Of a stretch of DNA of 38,875 nt, positions 1 to 7,715 are shown in pieces. Origin of the DNA: Clostridiales bacterium (GTDB lineage Bacteria; Bacillota; Clostridia; Oscillospirales; CAG-272); contig JAEEYP010000062.1 in NCBI GenBank assembly GCA_016288155.1, positions 1 to 38,875 on the forward strand, given 5' to 3'. Below the pieces are notes generated by a model. The model was not told where the DNA came from. It worked only from the letters and a program-made list of their open reading frames with translations, and ran no database searches. The translations under genes were made by a program, and so were the position numbers. The first letter of the stretch is position 1, and each line of letters opens with the position of its first letter.

Positions 1-56
1 CTTGATTTTCTGCTTTGATGTAGCGCCGTATACCTGACCGGTACGTACGGTGCAAC

Positions 57-84
57 GGGAGGGAGGGGCCGAAACCCCTCTCTA
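57..84. repeat. GC-rich inverted repeat near the left edge
   Basis: A short inverted repeat, GAGGGG (63-68) facing CCCCTC (75-80), with partial pairing beyond. It lies in the gene-free stretch 1-190. I see no reading frame here that looks real. It may be the end of a feature cut by the window edge or part of a repeated intergenic element. Confidence 0.4.
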
Positions 85-148
85 CCCTATTGTTTACGGG
101 TTTGGTGCGACTGGGGCAATAATAATTAACTCGTTTTTCAACTCTAAC

Positions 149-180
149 AATCAAGGCGGGGAGCAATCCCCGCCTTGATT
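149..180. terminator. Perfect 14-bp hairpin, terminator-like
   Basis: AATCAAGGCGGGGA (149-162) pairs perfectly with TCCCCGCCTTGATT (167-180) around the tetraloop GCAA. It sits 11 bp past the stop codon of the minus-strand XRE regulator. The minus strand has no strong T-run after the stem; the plus strand has a T-rich stretch further on (188-200). It could end the regulator transcript, or a plus-strand transcript entering from outside the window. Confidence 0.65.
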
Positions 181-190
181 TATGAAGATT

Positions 191-1297
191 TTATTTTGCC
201 TTTTCTTCTAACGCATTCACGATGGCAACAAAGCGAGCATTATCTCGGATGTTGTCGTACCGTGATGCCTTCATTCGGTCGAGTTTATAATAGCTTTGAT
301 TGTGTTCGACCAATTCGTGAAAAGCTTTGCCCGGCTCCGGATAGACAAGTCGGTCAGTAAAGATAGACGAATAGTTCTTTCCGTGATCTTGATCAAAGGA
401 ACAGTCGTAAGCGAGCGTGTGTTCGCACATTTTCTCAAGTGCGTCAAGCGCATCGTTTGTTTTGCCCTGCGAGATAAGAAATGTTGACAGAAGCCAATAG
501 TTATGTGACAGCCTGCAGTGATAAAACATAAGATCGTCTCCGTAGATCAGACGGTAAATCTCATTCGACGTTTTCAGCATTTCTATCTTCTTATCCCACG
601 TCGTTTCGTCATTCGGCAGATCATCATTCAAAACAAGATTTTGAATAGCCGTTCCCAAGCAGTCCGTGAGTTTGTCTATCTCGTTCTGGATATACCATTC
701 GGTTTTGCCGTCGCCCACTCCGTGCGAAAGCTGAAATTCCCTGCAATATTTCATCGGCGTCAGCATTTCCGCCATCTCTAAAGCTTTTTCAGGATCGCCG
801 TCTTCCTTGTATATGGAGATCAGCGTCCAGATGGCATCAAAACGAACATCCGGGTCCGCGCTGTTCTCCATCACCGATTTGAGCAGAGTCTCCGCTTCGT
901 CCCGCGCCGCTTCGTCATGTTTTTCATCCCAGAGAAAATACAGACAGACAGCGAGTGCTTCTTTAATCTCGTCGTCGGCGGGGAAACGGATCAACGATTC
1001 CCGGGCGAAACGGATTCGTTCGTCCACAGTACCGACCTCGGAAAGGCGGTCAAGTTCTTTGTGGATCCGTGCAAGTTCCTCTTCGCGTTCAGATCTCCGA
1101 TAACCAATCAGTTCATCAATACTCACGGCGAAGAAATCGGCGATTGCGGGCAGAAGTTCGATATCGGGGTACCCGCCTTCTCCTTCCCACCTTGAGATTG
1201 CCTGCGGGGTCACTCCAACTGCCGCAGCCAATTCTTCCTGTGTTACTTTTTGTTCTTTTCTTAGTTTTTTTATTATCGTACCTATTTTAACATTCAT
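191..1297 (-). CDS. XRE-family transcriptional regulator with helical C-terminal region
   Basis: A 368-residue protein with an N-terminal HTH_3 (Cro/C1) domain at about residues 5-62 (recognition region TPQAISRWEGE), followed by about 300 residues rich in helix-forming, TPR-like sequence. This layout is common in Bacillota regulators whose C-terminal repeats bind a peptide or partner protein. The ATG at 1297 is preceded by AGGGAG eight bases upstream; an in-frame TTG at 1315 lies in front of that site and is rejected. Base composition is AT-richer than the carbohydrate genes to the right, and the gene lies next to a tRNA with a duplicated 3' end, which suggests transfer. Its target is unknown; a palindrome at its own promoter suggests autoregulation. 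Confidence 0.88.
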   Translation of the reverse strand: MNVKIGTIIKKLRKEQKVTQEELAAAVGVTPQAISRWEGEGGYPDIELLPAIADFFAVSIDELIGYRRSEREEELARIHKELDRLSEVGTVDERIRFARESLIRFPADDEIKEALAVCLYFLWDEKHDEAARDEAETLLKSVMENSADPDVRFDAIWTLISIYKEDGDPEKALEMAEMLTPMKYCREFQLSHGVGDGKTEWYIQNEIDKLTDCLGTAIQNLVLNDDLPNDETTWDKKIEMLKTSNEIYRLIYGDDLMFYHCRLSHNYWLLSTFLISQGKTNDALDALEKMCEHTLAYDCSFDQDHGKNYSSIFTDRLVYPEPGKAFHELVEHNQSYYKLDRMKASRYDNIRDNARFVAIVNALEEKAK

Positions 1298-1327
1298 TGA
1301 TGTTTCTCCCTTCAAAATTATTCTTTT

Positions 1328-1371
1328 GTAAGCTTACGTCTCTATTATACCATTCAAAATAAGCAAGTCAA
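1328..1371 (-). promoter_or_regulatory. Promoter of the XRE regulator with palindromic operator candidate
   Basis: On the minus strand TTGACT (1366-1371) and TATAAT (1344-1349) are separated by 16 bp. Just downstream, at the expected transcription start, lies the perfect 10-bp palindrome GTAAGCTTAC (1328-1337), a plausible operator for the regulator itself. Confidence 0.7.
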
Positions 1372-1372
1372 T

Positions 1373-1459
1373 TATCAATTTGTTGTTGACCATATCAACG
1401 AACGCTTTATGCCTGGCAACGATGGGCAGGTTATCGAAATTGCCGTTTACGGAGAATAA
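1373..1459 (+). pseudogene. Possible 3' remnant of a lost coding gene
   Basis: Reading from 1373 to the TAA at 1457-1459 gives a peptide-like sequence (FVVDHINERFMPGNDG then IEIAVYGE) with balanced composition and no start codon. The frame runs upstream into the promoter of the XRE gene, so nothing complete is encoded. It may be the tail of a gene removed by a rearrangement next to the tRNA. No family is recognised; this may be chance. Confidence 0.3.
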
Positions 1460-1468
1460 CACAAAGAG

Positions 1469-1514
1469 CGCAAAGCGCTTTTGATGGCCGCCGGTTGTCA
1501 AAAGCGCTTTTGCG
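1469..1514. repeat. Long hairpin with self-palindromic arms
   Basis: CGCAAAGCGCTTTTGA (1469-1484) faces TCAAAAGCGCTTTTGCG (1498-1514), complementary except for one extra T, with a 13-nt loop. Each arm is itself nearly palindromic around AGCGCT, so it could form either one long hairpin or two small ones. It lies in the gene-free stretch 1298-1775 and could be a terminator or a mobile-element end. Confidence 0.55.
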
Positions 1515-1568
1515 TTAGTTTTGCGGAAAACGAAACGGACTGAATAAAATTGAAAAAACTCGGGACAC

Positions 1569-1629
1569 CTGCTCTATCGCAAGTGCCCCGACGGGACTTC
1601 TTTCGGTTTTGGCGGAGAAGGAGAGATTT
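1569..1629 (-). pseudogene. Decayed duplicate of the tRNA-Ser 3' end and its terminator
   Basis: Positions 1605-1629 are identical over 25 bases to 1771-1795, the 3' end of the intact tRNA-Ser (CCA end, acceptor strand, T-arm half). The match extends to 33 bases with one mismatch (1597-1629 against 1763-1795) and continues more loosely through a GCCCCGA hairpin matching the real tRNA terminator. The rest of the tRNA is missing. The two copies are in the same orientation, 166 bp apart. This fits an attachment-site duplication left by an integrated element, or a decayed tandem tRNA. Confidence 0.65.
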
Positions 1630-1638
1630 AGGAACTCC

Positions 1639-1711
1639 GGTTTTGCGCTGTGTACAGCGCAGGCGCCGCACAGCGCCGCAAAACCTTATCATTTTCGCTC
1701 CGCGAAAATGA
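1639..1711. repeat. Two hairpins between the tRNA-Ser 3' end copies
   Basis: GGTTTTGCG...CGCAAAACC (arms at 1639-1650 and 1671-1685, one bulge) and TCATTTTCG/CGAAAATGA (1689-1697 and 1703-1711). Both lie between the real and the decayed tRNA-Ser ends. No gene is seen here. Confidence 0.5.
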
Positions 1712-1742
1712 GGAATTCAAACCGCGCAGCTTTCGTGAAAAC

Positions 1743-1769
1743 CAAAAGAAGCCCCGATGGGGCTTCTTT
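1743..1769 (-). terminator. Terminator of tRNA-Ser
   Basis: AAAAGAAGCCCC and GGGGCTTCTTTT form a 12-bp stem with a 3-nt loop (GAT). On the minus strand it begins 6 bp after the tRNA CCA end and the stem itself ends in a T-run, as expected of an intrinsic terminator. Confidence 0.85.
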
Positions 1770-1775
1770 TGGTTT

Positions 1776-1870
1776 TGGCGGAGAAGGAGAGATTTGAACT
1801 CTCGCGCCGCGTTTAATGGCAGCCTACACCCTTAGCAGGGGCGCCTCTTCAGCCTCTTGAGTACTTCTCC
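1776..1870 (-). tRNA. tRNA-Ser (anticodon GCU)
   Basis: A full class II tRNA with a long variable arm. The acceptor stem is GGAGAAG/CTTCTCC with discriminator G and an encoded CCA (plus-strand tgg at 1776-1778). The T-arm is GAGAG-TTCAAAT-CTCTC. The anticodon loop is CTGCTAA, with GCT read from plus-strand agc at 1834-1836, on a CGCCC/GGGTG stem. It decodes AGC and AGU. It has its own consensus promoter and a strong terminator. Its 3' part is duplicated 166 bp away. Confidence 0.97.
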
Positions 1871-1912
1871 AAACCCTTCGGCAGACCGGCTGTTTCAGAT
1901 GTCTGCCTTGAT

Positions 1913-1941
1913 ATTATATATAAATCGCGCGCCGTTGTCAA
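1913..1941 (-). promoter_or_regulatory. Consensus promoter of tRNA-Ser
   Basis: On the minus strand TTGACA (1936-1941) and TATAAT (1913-1918), both perfect, are separated by exactly 17 bp. The -10 box lies about 42 bp upstream of the mature tRNA 5' end. Confidence 0.92.
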
Positions 1942-2015
1942 GGGCTTTGCGCGATTTTCTCCGCTCCGGGACAAATTTTTTCCCGGCGCCGCGCGGAACT
2001 TTTCTTTTTCCGCTC

Positions 2016-2044
2016 TTGCTTTTTTCGCCGCTTTCCTGTATAAT
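2016..2044 (+). promoter_or_regulatory. Promoter of the Gfo/Idh gene at 2105
   Basis: TTGCTT (2016-2021), 17-bp spacer, perfect TATAAT (2039-2044), 60 bp upstream of the chosen start codon. Confidence 0.75.
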
Positions 2045-2104
2045 GATGTAGAACGGTATTCCCGAATTTTCATGGCGTTCGCGCCGGAAAGGATATTCTG
2101 CATC

Positions 2105-3169
2105 ATGGAAAAAATGAAGGTCGGCGTGATCGGCTGCGGCCGGATCGCCAATGCGGCGCACATCCCCGGATATCTGAAATGCGAGGACGTGGAGATCAAG
2201 TATTTCTGCGATATCATCCCCGAAAAGGCGCAGTACTGCGTGGACAATTACCACGTCGGGACGGCGGTCACCGATTATCACACCGTGCTGGACGATCCGG
2301 AGATCACGGCGGTCTCCGTCTGCACGCCGAATCTGGCGCACCGCTTCATCTCCATCGACGCGATGCGCGCCGGCAAGCACGTTTTGTGCGAGAAGCCCGC
2401 CGCCCGCACGTACGCGGAGGCGCTGGAGATGCAGAAGGTGCAGCACGAGACCGGCATGACGCTGAACATCGGCGTCGTCAATCGCTTCAAGGAGGCCGTC
2501 ATCGGTCTGAAGAAGATGGTCGACGCGGGCGAGCTCGGCGAGGTCTACCACGTGTACGCCGCCTTCCGCCGCTACCGCGGCATTCCCGGTCTCGGCGGTG
2601 CGTTCACGACGTACGCGATCTCCGGCGGCGGCGCGCTCATCGACTGCGGCGTCCATTTCCTCGACATCGTTATGTACGTGACCGGCGATCCGACGCCGGT
2701 GACGGCTTCCGGCCGCGCGTTCTCCAAGCTCGGCGTGGACATGAAGAACTACGTCTACGAATCCATGTGGGCGGAGGACACGAAGGACCTGAACGGTACT
2801 TACGACGTGGACGATTTCGTCACGGCGTTCATCCGCACCGCCGGGCCGACGATCACGATCAACGGCTCCTGGGCGCAGAACATCGGCGTCGGGGAATCGT
2901 ACATCGACTTCCTCGGCACGAAGGCCGGCGTCCGCATGAAGTACGGCCACAACGACTTCCATCTCTACGGCGTCCGCGACGGCAAACTGACGGACGATAT
3001 CATGACCTTTGAGGACAACAACGCCTTCGATACGGAGATCCGCCGCTACGTCGACTGCGTCCGCTCCGGCGAGAAGCTCGCGTCCCACATCGATTACAAC
3101 ATCCTGACCTCCCGCCTCATGCAGGGGATCTACGATTCCTCCATGCAGGACCGCGAGATCGTTTTCTGA
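2105..3169 (+). CDS. Gfo/Idh/MocA family NAD(P)-dependent oxidoreductase
   Basis: A 354-residue protein. The N-terminal Rossmann fold has the dinucleotide motif GVIGCGRIA (residues 7-15) and the family's EKP motif (96-98, CEKPAA), whose lysine takes part in catalysis. The C-terminal half is the usual alpha/beta substrate domain, with AISGGGALIDCGVHFLD-type sequence supplying the conserved histidine. The family oxidises or reduces sugar, inositol or glycoside hydroxyls in the cytoplasm; the substrate is not predictable here. The ATG at 2105 has AAAGGA upstream, and the in-frame ATG at 2072 would only add residues unlike the family. It is monocistronic, with its own promoter and a terminator. 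Confidence 0.93.
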   Translation: MEKMKVGVIGCGRIANAAHIPGYLKCEDVEIKYFCDIIPEKAQYCVDNYHVGTAVTDYHTVLDDPEITAVSVCTPNLAHRFISIDAMRAGKHVLCEKPAARTYAEALEMQKVQHETGMTLNIGVVNRFKEAVIGLKKMVDAGELGEVYHVYAAFRRYRGIPGLGGAFTTYAISGGGALIDCGVHFLDIVMYVTGDPTPVTASGRAFSKLGVDMKNYVYESMWAEDTKDLNGTYDVDDFVTAFIRTAGPTITINGSWAQNIGVGESYIDFLGTKAGVRMKYGHNDFHLYGVRDGKLTDDIMTFEDNNAFDTEIRRYVDCVRSGEKLASHIDYNILTSRLMQGIYDSSMQDREIVF

Positions 3170-3182
3170 TCCGCTTTGCACG

Positions 3183-3215
3183 AAAGACAGACCCGATCCG
3201 GCAGGTCTGTCTTTT
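3183..3215 (+). terminator. Terminator after the Gfo/Idh gene
   Basis: AAAGACAGACC (3183-3193) pairs with GGTCTGTCTTT (3204-3214) around a 10-nt loop; the stem ends in TTTT. It starts 13 bp after the stop codon. Confidence 0.85.
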
Positions 3216-3263
3216 CGTTTCCGCGGCGATTCATAAAAATATAACAAAAAGAATTAAAAACCG

Positions 3264-3294
3264 TTACAAACCGGCGTGCGGAATCTGTTATACT
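3264..3294 (+). promoter_or_regulatory. Probable promoter of the sugar-binding lipoprotein/FAD gene pair
   Basis: TATACT (3289-3294) with TTACAA (3264-3269) 19 bp upstream, a long spacer, so the -35 assignment is weak. It lies 42 bp before the start codon. Confidence 0.5.
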
Positions 3295-3336
3295 TGCCGT
3301 AGATCCGTTTATATTGAAAGACGAGGTGCTCTCCGC

Positions 3337-4818
3337 ATGAAAAGAACGATCGCCTTGCTCCTGTTTTTCGCTCTGGTGCTGACGATGGCAGCGTCCTGCG
3401 GCACCGTACCCGACGCCCCGGCGGATACCGCCGAGAGCGAGACCCGTCCGCCGGAAACGGAACCGGTCCCCGAGACCGAGGATCCCGCGGCCGCGGCCGA
3501 TCTGCCGGAGGATCTCGATTTCGACGGCGCCGATTTTCAGATGCTTTCGCCCGACCAGTACGGCGGCATCAGCTTCGTCGAGGAAGAGAACGGCGAGGTG
3601 TTAAACGACGCGCAGTGGGGGATGAAACTGCACACGGAAGAACGTCTGGGCGTGAAGATCACCGAAGTCCCCACCGATTTCTGGAAGATGCAGAACACCG
3701 TCATCGACCTGAGCATGACGGGGGACACCACGTACGCCAGCATCGTGATGATGGACCGCTACGCTCTCGCCTGTGCGTATGAGGACTGCTTCATCCCGCT
3801 CCAGAACGTGGAGCACGTGGATCTGAGCAAGCCGTACTGGGGCGGCGGGATCAACGACGCGCTCAGCGTCGGCGGCAAGAACTTCTTCGGCGTCGGCGCG
3901 TTCAACCTGACCTCCTACAAGAATACCGCCTGCATCTATTACAACCGTTCCCTCGGCGAGGATCTGGGGATAGGGGACGGTCCGGCGGCGTCCGTGTACG
4001 CCGGCACGTGGACGCTCGACGCGTTCAAATCCTATGAAAACGCCGCGACCGCCGACCTGAACGGCGACGGGATCATGGATAAGTCGGACAGATACACCTA
4101 CGGGACCTCCGCCGCGCGGAGCATACCGGCGCAGCTGTGGATCGCGTGCGATCTTTTGATGATCCGCAAGGACGAAAACGATATCCCGTACTTCGCCGCC
4201 GACGGGGACGAGAAGTTCCTCGACGTCATCGAATACACGTACGATCTGCTCTTTCATTCCGAGAACCGCCTCGATCTGACGAAGGTCGACGGAGGGAAAT
4301 ATTCGTCCATCAAGAATTTCACCGCGGGATACGAACTGATGGGGATGGGCACTTTCGCCAACAGCGTTCTTTCGATCCGGGATATGGAGTATGATTATAT
4401 GATCCTGCCCGTGCCCAAGTTCGACGAGGATCAGAAAGAGTATCTGAGCCGCACCTACGACTCCATGTTCGCCATGGTGCCGATCACGGCGACGGATACC
4501 GCCATGTCCGGCGCCGTGCTCGAATATCTTTCCTATACGGCGTACAGGGACGTCATCCCCGCCTACATCGAATCTTCTCTGCAGAAGAAATTCTCTCTCG
4601 ACCGGGAGACCTCCGATTTCATCCGCATCATCTTCGACGGAAGGCGGATCGACGTCGCGGAGGTGCTGATGTTCAAGGAATTCGGCGATCAGGCGGTGTA
4701 CGACGTCATGATCCGCAGCGATTTCGGCTGGGTGTCCTATCTGGAATCCAAGCGGAACGCGATCGATTCCGCTTTGGAAAAATACATCGGTCTCGTTCAC
4801 AGCGGGGAAAACAACTGA
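3337..4818 (+). CDS. Extracellular solute-binding lipoprotein (ABC sugar-uptake type)
   Basis: A 493-residue protein with a type II signal peptide: basic MKR start, hydrophobic core, lipobox MAASC with the lipid-bearing Cys21. An acidic, Pro/Thr/Glu-rich linker (about 22-60) follows, then a family 1-type substrate-binding fold. Residues about 239-252 (DLNGDGIMDKSD) resemble an EF-hand/dockerin calcium loop. The protein should sit on the outer face of the membrane and capture a sugar or oligosaccharide. No permease or ATPase gene lies nearby, so it must share a transporter encoded elsewhere. The FAD-dependent oxidoreductase 26 bp downstream is probably co-transcribed. The start follows GAGGTG. 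Confidence 0.88.
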   Translation: MKRTIALLLFFALVLTMAASCGTVPDAPADTAESETRPPETEPVPETEDPAAAADLPEDLDFDGADFQMLSPDQYGGISFVEEENGEVLNDAQWGMKLHTEERLGVKITEVPTDFWKMQNTVIDLSMTGDTTYASIVMMDRYALACAYEDCFIPLQNVEHVDLSKPYWGGGINDALSVGGKNFFGVGAFNLTSYKNTACIYYNRSLGEDLGIGDGPAASVYAGTWTLDAFKSYENAATADLNGDGIMDKSDRYTYGTSAARSIPAQLWIACDLLMIRKDENDIPYFAADGDEKFLDVIEYTYDLLFHSENRLDLTKVDGGKYSSIKNFTAGYELMGMGTFANSVLSIRDMEYDYMILPVPKFDEDQKEYLSRTYDSMFAMVPITATDTAMSGAVLEYLSYTAYRDVIPAYIESSLQKKFSLDRETSDFIRIIFDGRRIDVAEVLMFKEFGDQAVYDVMIRSDFGWVSYLESKRNAIDSALEKYIGLVHSGENN

Positions 4819-4844
4819 CGGCGAAAGCCGCGGAGGGAATCAGT

Positions 4845-6095
4845 ATGAAGAAATATGACGTTGCGGTCATCGGCGGAGGCTTCGCCGGGACCGCCGCGGC
4901 GCTCTCTGCCGCCCGTGAGGGCGCGAGCGTCCTGATCCTTGAAAAGGGGAACTGTCTCGGCGGCGCCGCCGTGAACGGGCTCGTCAATCCGTTCATGAAA
5001 AACAGAACGAGGGTCGACGGCGCGCGGCGCGATCTTTCCTGCGGGATCTTCCGCACGGTCTGCGACGCGCTCGCCGCGCGCGGCGCGATGCGCGGCGAAG
5101 CCTTTCTGGAGGAGGAGCTGAAGCTCATCCTGAACGACATGACGGAGGAAGCCGGGGTGGATCTTCTCTTCCACGTGTATCTGTATCAGGTGAACAAGCA
5201 GGGAGATTCCGTCTCCTCCGTCGCCGTCGCCGGGCGGTCCGGACCGATGGAGATCGAGGCGGATTATTTCATCGACGCGACGGGCGACGCGCAGGCGGCG
5301 TTCCTCGCGGGCTGCCCGACGGTGCTCGGCCGCGATCCGGACCGGCTGTGCCAGCCGATGACGCTCTGCTTCCGCCTCGGGAACGTGGACGTCGAGCGGT
5401 TCATGGCGAGCCGGGAGCGGCTGGCGGCGGCGCACCGCGAGGCGCTCGAGCGGGGTGAGCTCATGAACCCGCGGGAGAACGTCCTGGTGTTCAAAACGCC
5501 CGTGCCGAACGTGCTCCATTTCAATACGACGCGCATCGTGAAGAAGGATCCGACCTCGCCCGAAGACGTGACGGCGGCGGAGATCCTCGCCCGCAAGCAG
5601 GTGTTCGAGATCTGGGAATTCATGAAGGCGCACGCCGACGGGCTGGAGAACAGCTTCCTCATGATGACGGCGGAGGAGATCGGCGTCCGGGAAAGCCGGA
5701 TGATCGTCGGCGACTACGTGCTGACGGAGGCGGACTGCCGCGCCTGTACGAAGTTCGACGACGCCGTCGCCGCGTGCAATTACGATATCGACATCCACAA
5801 TCCGGAGGGGACGGGGACGAGCCATTACTATTTCCCGGAGGGGGAATATTACACGATCCCGTACCGCAGCCTCATCCCGCGGACGGTGGACAATATGCTC
5901 GTCGCGGGGCGCTGCATCTCCTCGGACCACGGGGCGCAGGCGTCCTACCGGATCATGCCGACCGTCTGCTGTCTCGGCGAGGCGGCCGGCGCCGCGGCGG
6001 CGATCGCGGCACGGGAGCGCGTCCCCGTGCGCGCGGTGCCGATCCGGGCGCTGCAGAAGACGCTGACGGAGTACGGCGCGTTCCTCGGAATCTGA
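4845..6095 (+). CDS. FAD-dependent oxidoreductase (FAD_oxidored family)
   Basis: A 416-residue cytoplasmic flavoprotein. The N-terminus has the FAD-binding beta-alpha-beta fold, VIGGGFAGTAAA (8-19), with the ribose-binding Glu33 in ILEKGNCLGG. The second signature, DATGDAQ, is near residue 145, and the C-terminal FAD segment around residues 355-390 includes GRCISSDHGAQASYRIMPT. This matches PF12831-type proteins, which are common in clostridial and Bacteroidetes sugar loci and mostly uncharacterised. The start is clear from GGAGG nine bases upstream. It lies just after the binding-protein gene in a likely two-gene operon, so it may oxidise the imported sugar. Substrate unknown. Confidence 0.88.
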   Translation: MKKYDVAVIGGGFAGTAAALSAAREGASVLILEKGNCLGGAAVNGLVNPFMKNRTRVDGARRDLSCGIFRTVCDALAARGAMRGEAFLEEELKLILNDMTEEAGVDLLFHVYLYQVNKQGDSVSSVAVAGRSGPMEIEADYFIDATGDAQAAFLAGCPTVLGRDPDRLCQPMTLCFRLGNVDVERFMASRERLAAAHREALERGELMNPRENVLVFKTPVPNVLHFNTTRIVKKDPTSPEDVTAAEILARKQVFEIWEFMKAHADGLENSFLMMTAEEIGVRESRMIVGDYVLTEADCRACTKFDDAVAACNYDIDIHNPEGTGTSHYYFPEGEYYTIPYRSLIPRTVDNMLVAGRCISSDHGAQASYRIMPTVCCLGEAAGAAAAIAARERVPVRAVPIRALQKTLTEYGAFLGI

Positions 6096-6111
6096 CGGCA
6101 TACCTGAAAAA

Positions 6112-6147
6112 GCGATCCCCGCAGAGCGGATGCTCTGCGGGGATCGC
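6112..6147. terminator. Bidirectional terminator, 16-bp perfect stem
   Basis: GCGATCCCCGCAGAGC (6112-6127) pairs perfectly with GCTCTGCGGGGATCGC (6132-6147) around GGAT. On the minus strand it is followed by TTTTT, on the plus strand by ATTTT. It lies between two convergent genes. Confidence 0.92.
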
Positions 6148-6165
6148 CGTATTTTCGGGATCGGC

Positions 6166-7467
6166 TCACAGATGGAACGCCGTCTCGATGTCGCGTATCT
6201 CCTCCGGGGAGATCGGCACGATGTCGTAGCCGAGCTGGATCGTGTGCACGACGGCGCGCGCGCTGTATTCGAGTACCTCCAGCCGGTCGAAGGCGTTGAG
6301 CAGCGTCGTGCCGCAGGCGATCACGCAGTCGTTCTCAACGATGCAGACCGGCTCCCGAACGGACATCTCACGCGCGACCGTATCCGGCTCCATGAACGAG
6401 GCGCCGAAGGGGAAACGCCGCACGTTCTTGAGCATGATATAGCTTTCCGGGATGAGGCGCGCGTCGAACGGGACGTCCGTCACGGCGAACGCCATGATAT
6501 ACGGCGGCTCCGCCAGGATCACGCTGCCGATCTCCGGCGCGTGCTCGTAGATCTTCTGGTGGAGCGGCAGGGAATGCGACGGATTCTTGCCGGATTCCGC
6601 GAGGCCGGATCGGATGAGGACGAGATCCTCCGGCTCCAGATACCTGCGGTCCTTGTCGTGCGGCGTGATGAGGAGCGAGCCGTCGGAGAGACGGCGTGAG
6701 AAGGCGCCCTGTCCGCTCGTGAAGAGGTTGTTGTCGTACGCGCGGTGGATGAGCGCGCACATCTCCTTGCGCGCCGCGAGCTCCTCGCTCCCGTGGATCG
6801 CGGGGATGAAGCGGTCCATCGTCAGATCGCGGTTCTTGGAGCGGTAGAGCTCCCATTCCTGATCCGTCAGGCGGTGCAGCGGCTTGCCGCCCGCGATCGC
6901 CTGCGCGTGGATCTCGATCCGCGCCGTGTAGTCGAGCGTTTCAAAGGACATGAACGCGGAGAACAGATCGTCCGCGCCGATGACGACGCCGTGATTTTCG
7001 AGCATCACGATATTGCATCCCCGGCGGAACTCCGCGGCAATGTTCTCGCCGAGTTCCTCGCTCCCCGGCACGGCGTATTTCGCCATCGACACGCGCGGGC
7101 AGAGCCCGCGGCAGTTCGGCGTCAGGAAGATGTCGGGGATGCGGCGGATGAGACTGAACGCGACGAGCGCCGGCGGGTGCGCGTGGAGCACGGCGCGCAG
7201 ATCCGGCCGCGCGCGGTAGATGGCGAGGTGGAACGGGTACTCGGAGGACGGCTTGTGCGGTCCGACGATCGTGCCGTCCGGCATCACGCGCATGATGTCG
7301 GCGGCGGTCAGGTTTCCCTTGTCGATCCCGGAGGGGCTGATCCACATGACGCCCTCGTCGTCCATGATCGACAGGTTGCCGCCGGAGGTCGTCGTCATCT
7401 GATAGCTGTAAAGGCGTTTCATGATCATCACGATCCGATCCGCCGGGTGGAGCATCGCAAAATTCAT
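6166..7467 (-). CDS. Tandem class II aldolase/adducin-domain protein with a degenerate second domain
   Basis: A 433-residue protein, about twice the length of a normal class II aldolase, built from two aldolase/adducin domains. Domain 1 (about 1-215) has SGGN, PSGID, PSSEYPFH with the catalytic-type Glu76, the zinc ligands HAHPP (His95, His97) and the third zinc His159 in LENHGV. Domain 2 (about 225-425) has the same order of motifs but AEPPY (319-323) where HAHPP is expected and VENDCV where ENHGV is expected, so it cannot bind the catalytic zinc in the usual way. Known relatives cleave or epimerise sugar phosphates. The start ATG has AGGAGG six bases upstream. It is transcribed divergently from the second sugar-binding lipoprotein. 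Confidence 0.88.
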   Translation of the reverse strand: MNFAMLHPADRIVMIMKRLYSYQMTTTSGGNLSIMDDEGVMWISPSGIDKGNLTAADIMRVMPDGTIVGPHKPSSEYPFHLAIYRARPDLRAVLHAHPPALVAFSLIRRIPDIFLTPNCRGLCPRVSMAKYAVPGSEELGENIAAEFRRGCNIVMLENHGVVIGADDLFSAFMSFETLDYTARIEIHAQAIAGGKPLHRLTDQEWELYRSKNRDLTMDRFIPAIHGSEELAARKEMCALIHRAYDNNLFTSGQGAFSRRLSDGSLLITPHDKDRRYLEPEDLVLIRSGLAESGKNPSHSLPLHQKIYEHAPEIGSVILAEPPYIMAFAVTDVPFDARLIPESYIMLKNVRRFPFGASFMEPDTVAREMSVREPVCIVENDCVIACGTTLLNAFDRLEVLEYSARAVVHTIQLGYDIVPISPEEIRDIETAFHL

Positions 7468-7526
7468 AGTTTGCCTCCTGTGTGAAGTTTTGTTTGAAAT
7501 TTTCAGTTTTCACATGCTTTGTTATT

Positions 7527-7555
7527 ATTATATCACATTGATCCCGTTGGCGCAA
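7527..7555 (-). promoter_or_regulatory. Promoter of the tandem aldolase gene
   Basis: On the minus strand TTGCGC (7550-7555), 17-bp spacer, perfect TATAAT (7527-7532), 60 bp upstream of the start codon. Confidence 0.8.
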
Positions 7556-7642
7556 GAAGCAAAGCGCACGGAAAACGCACGGCAAAGCGGGACTTTTTTT
7601 GCTTATTTTTTATCCGCCGCCGCCCGAATCGGTGCCGGACGC

Positions 7643-7671
7643 TTGACAGGAACGCGGGAATAGTGTAAAAT
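7643..7671 (+). promoter_or_regulatory. Promoter of the second sugar-binding lipoprotein
   Basis: TTGACA (7643-7648), 17-bp spacer, TAAAAT (7666-7671), 45 bp upstream of the start. It is divergent from the aldolase promoter about 90 bp away. Confidence 0.85.
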
Positions 7672-7715
7672 GTAAAACGAAACATACAGTATTTAATTTA
7701 TGCGGGGTGGATCTC

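Noticed and set aside
1895..3247. A 450-codon minus-strand frame opposite the first Gfo/Idh gene.
   Set aside because: It is an antisense shadow with Asp/Val/Arg-rich low-complexity sequence that crosses the terminator and the tRNA promoter region.
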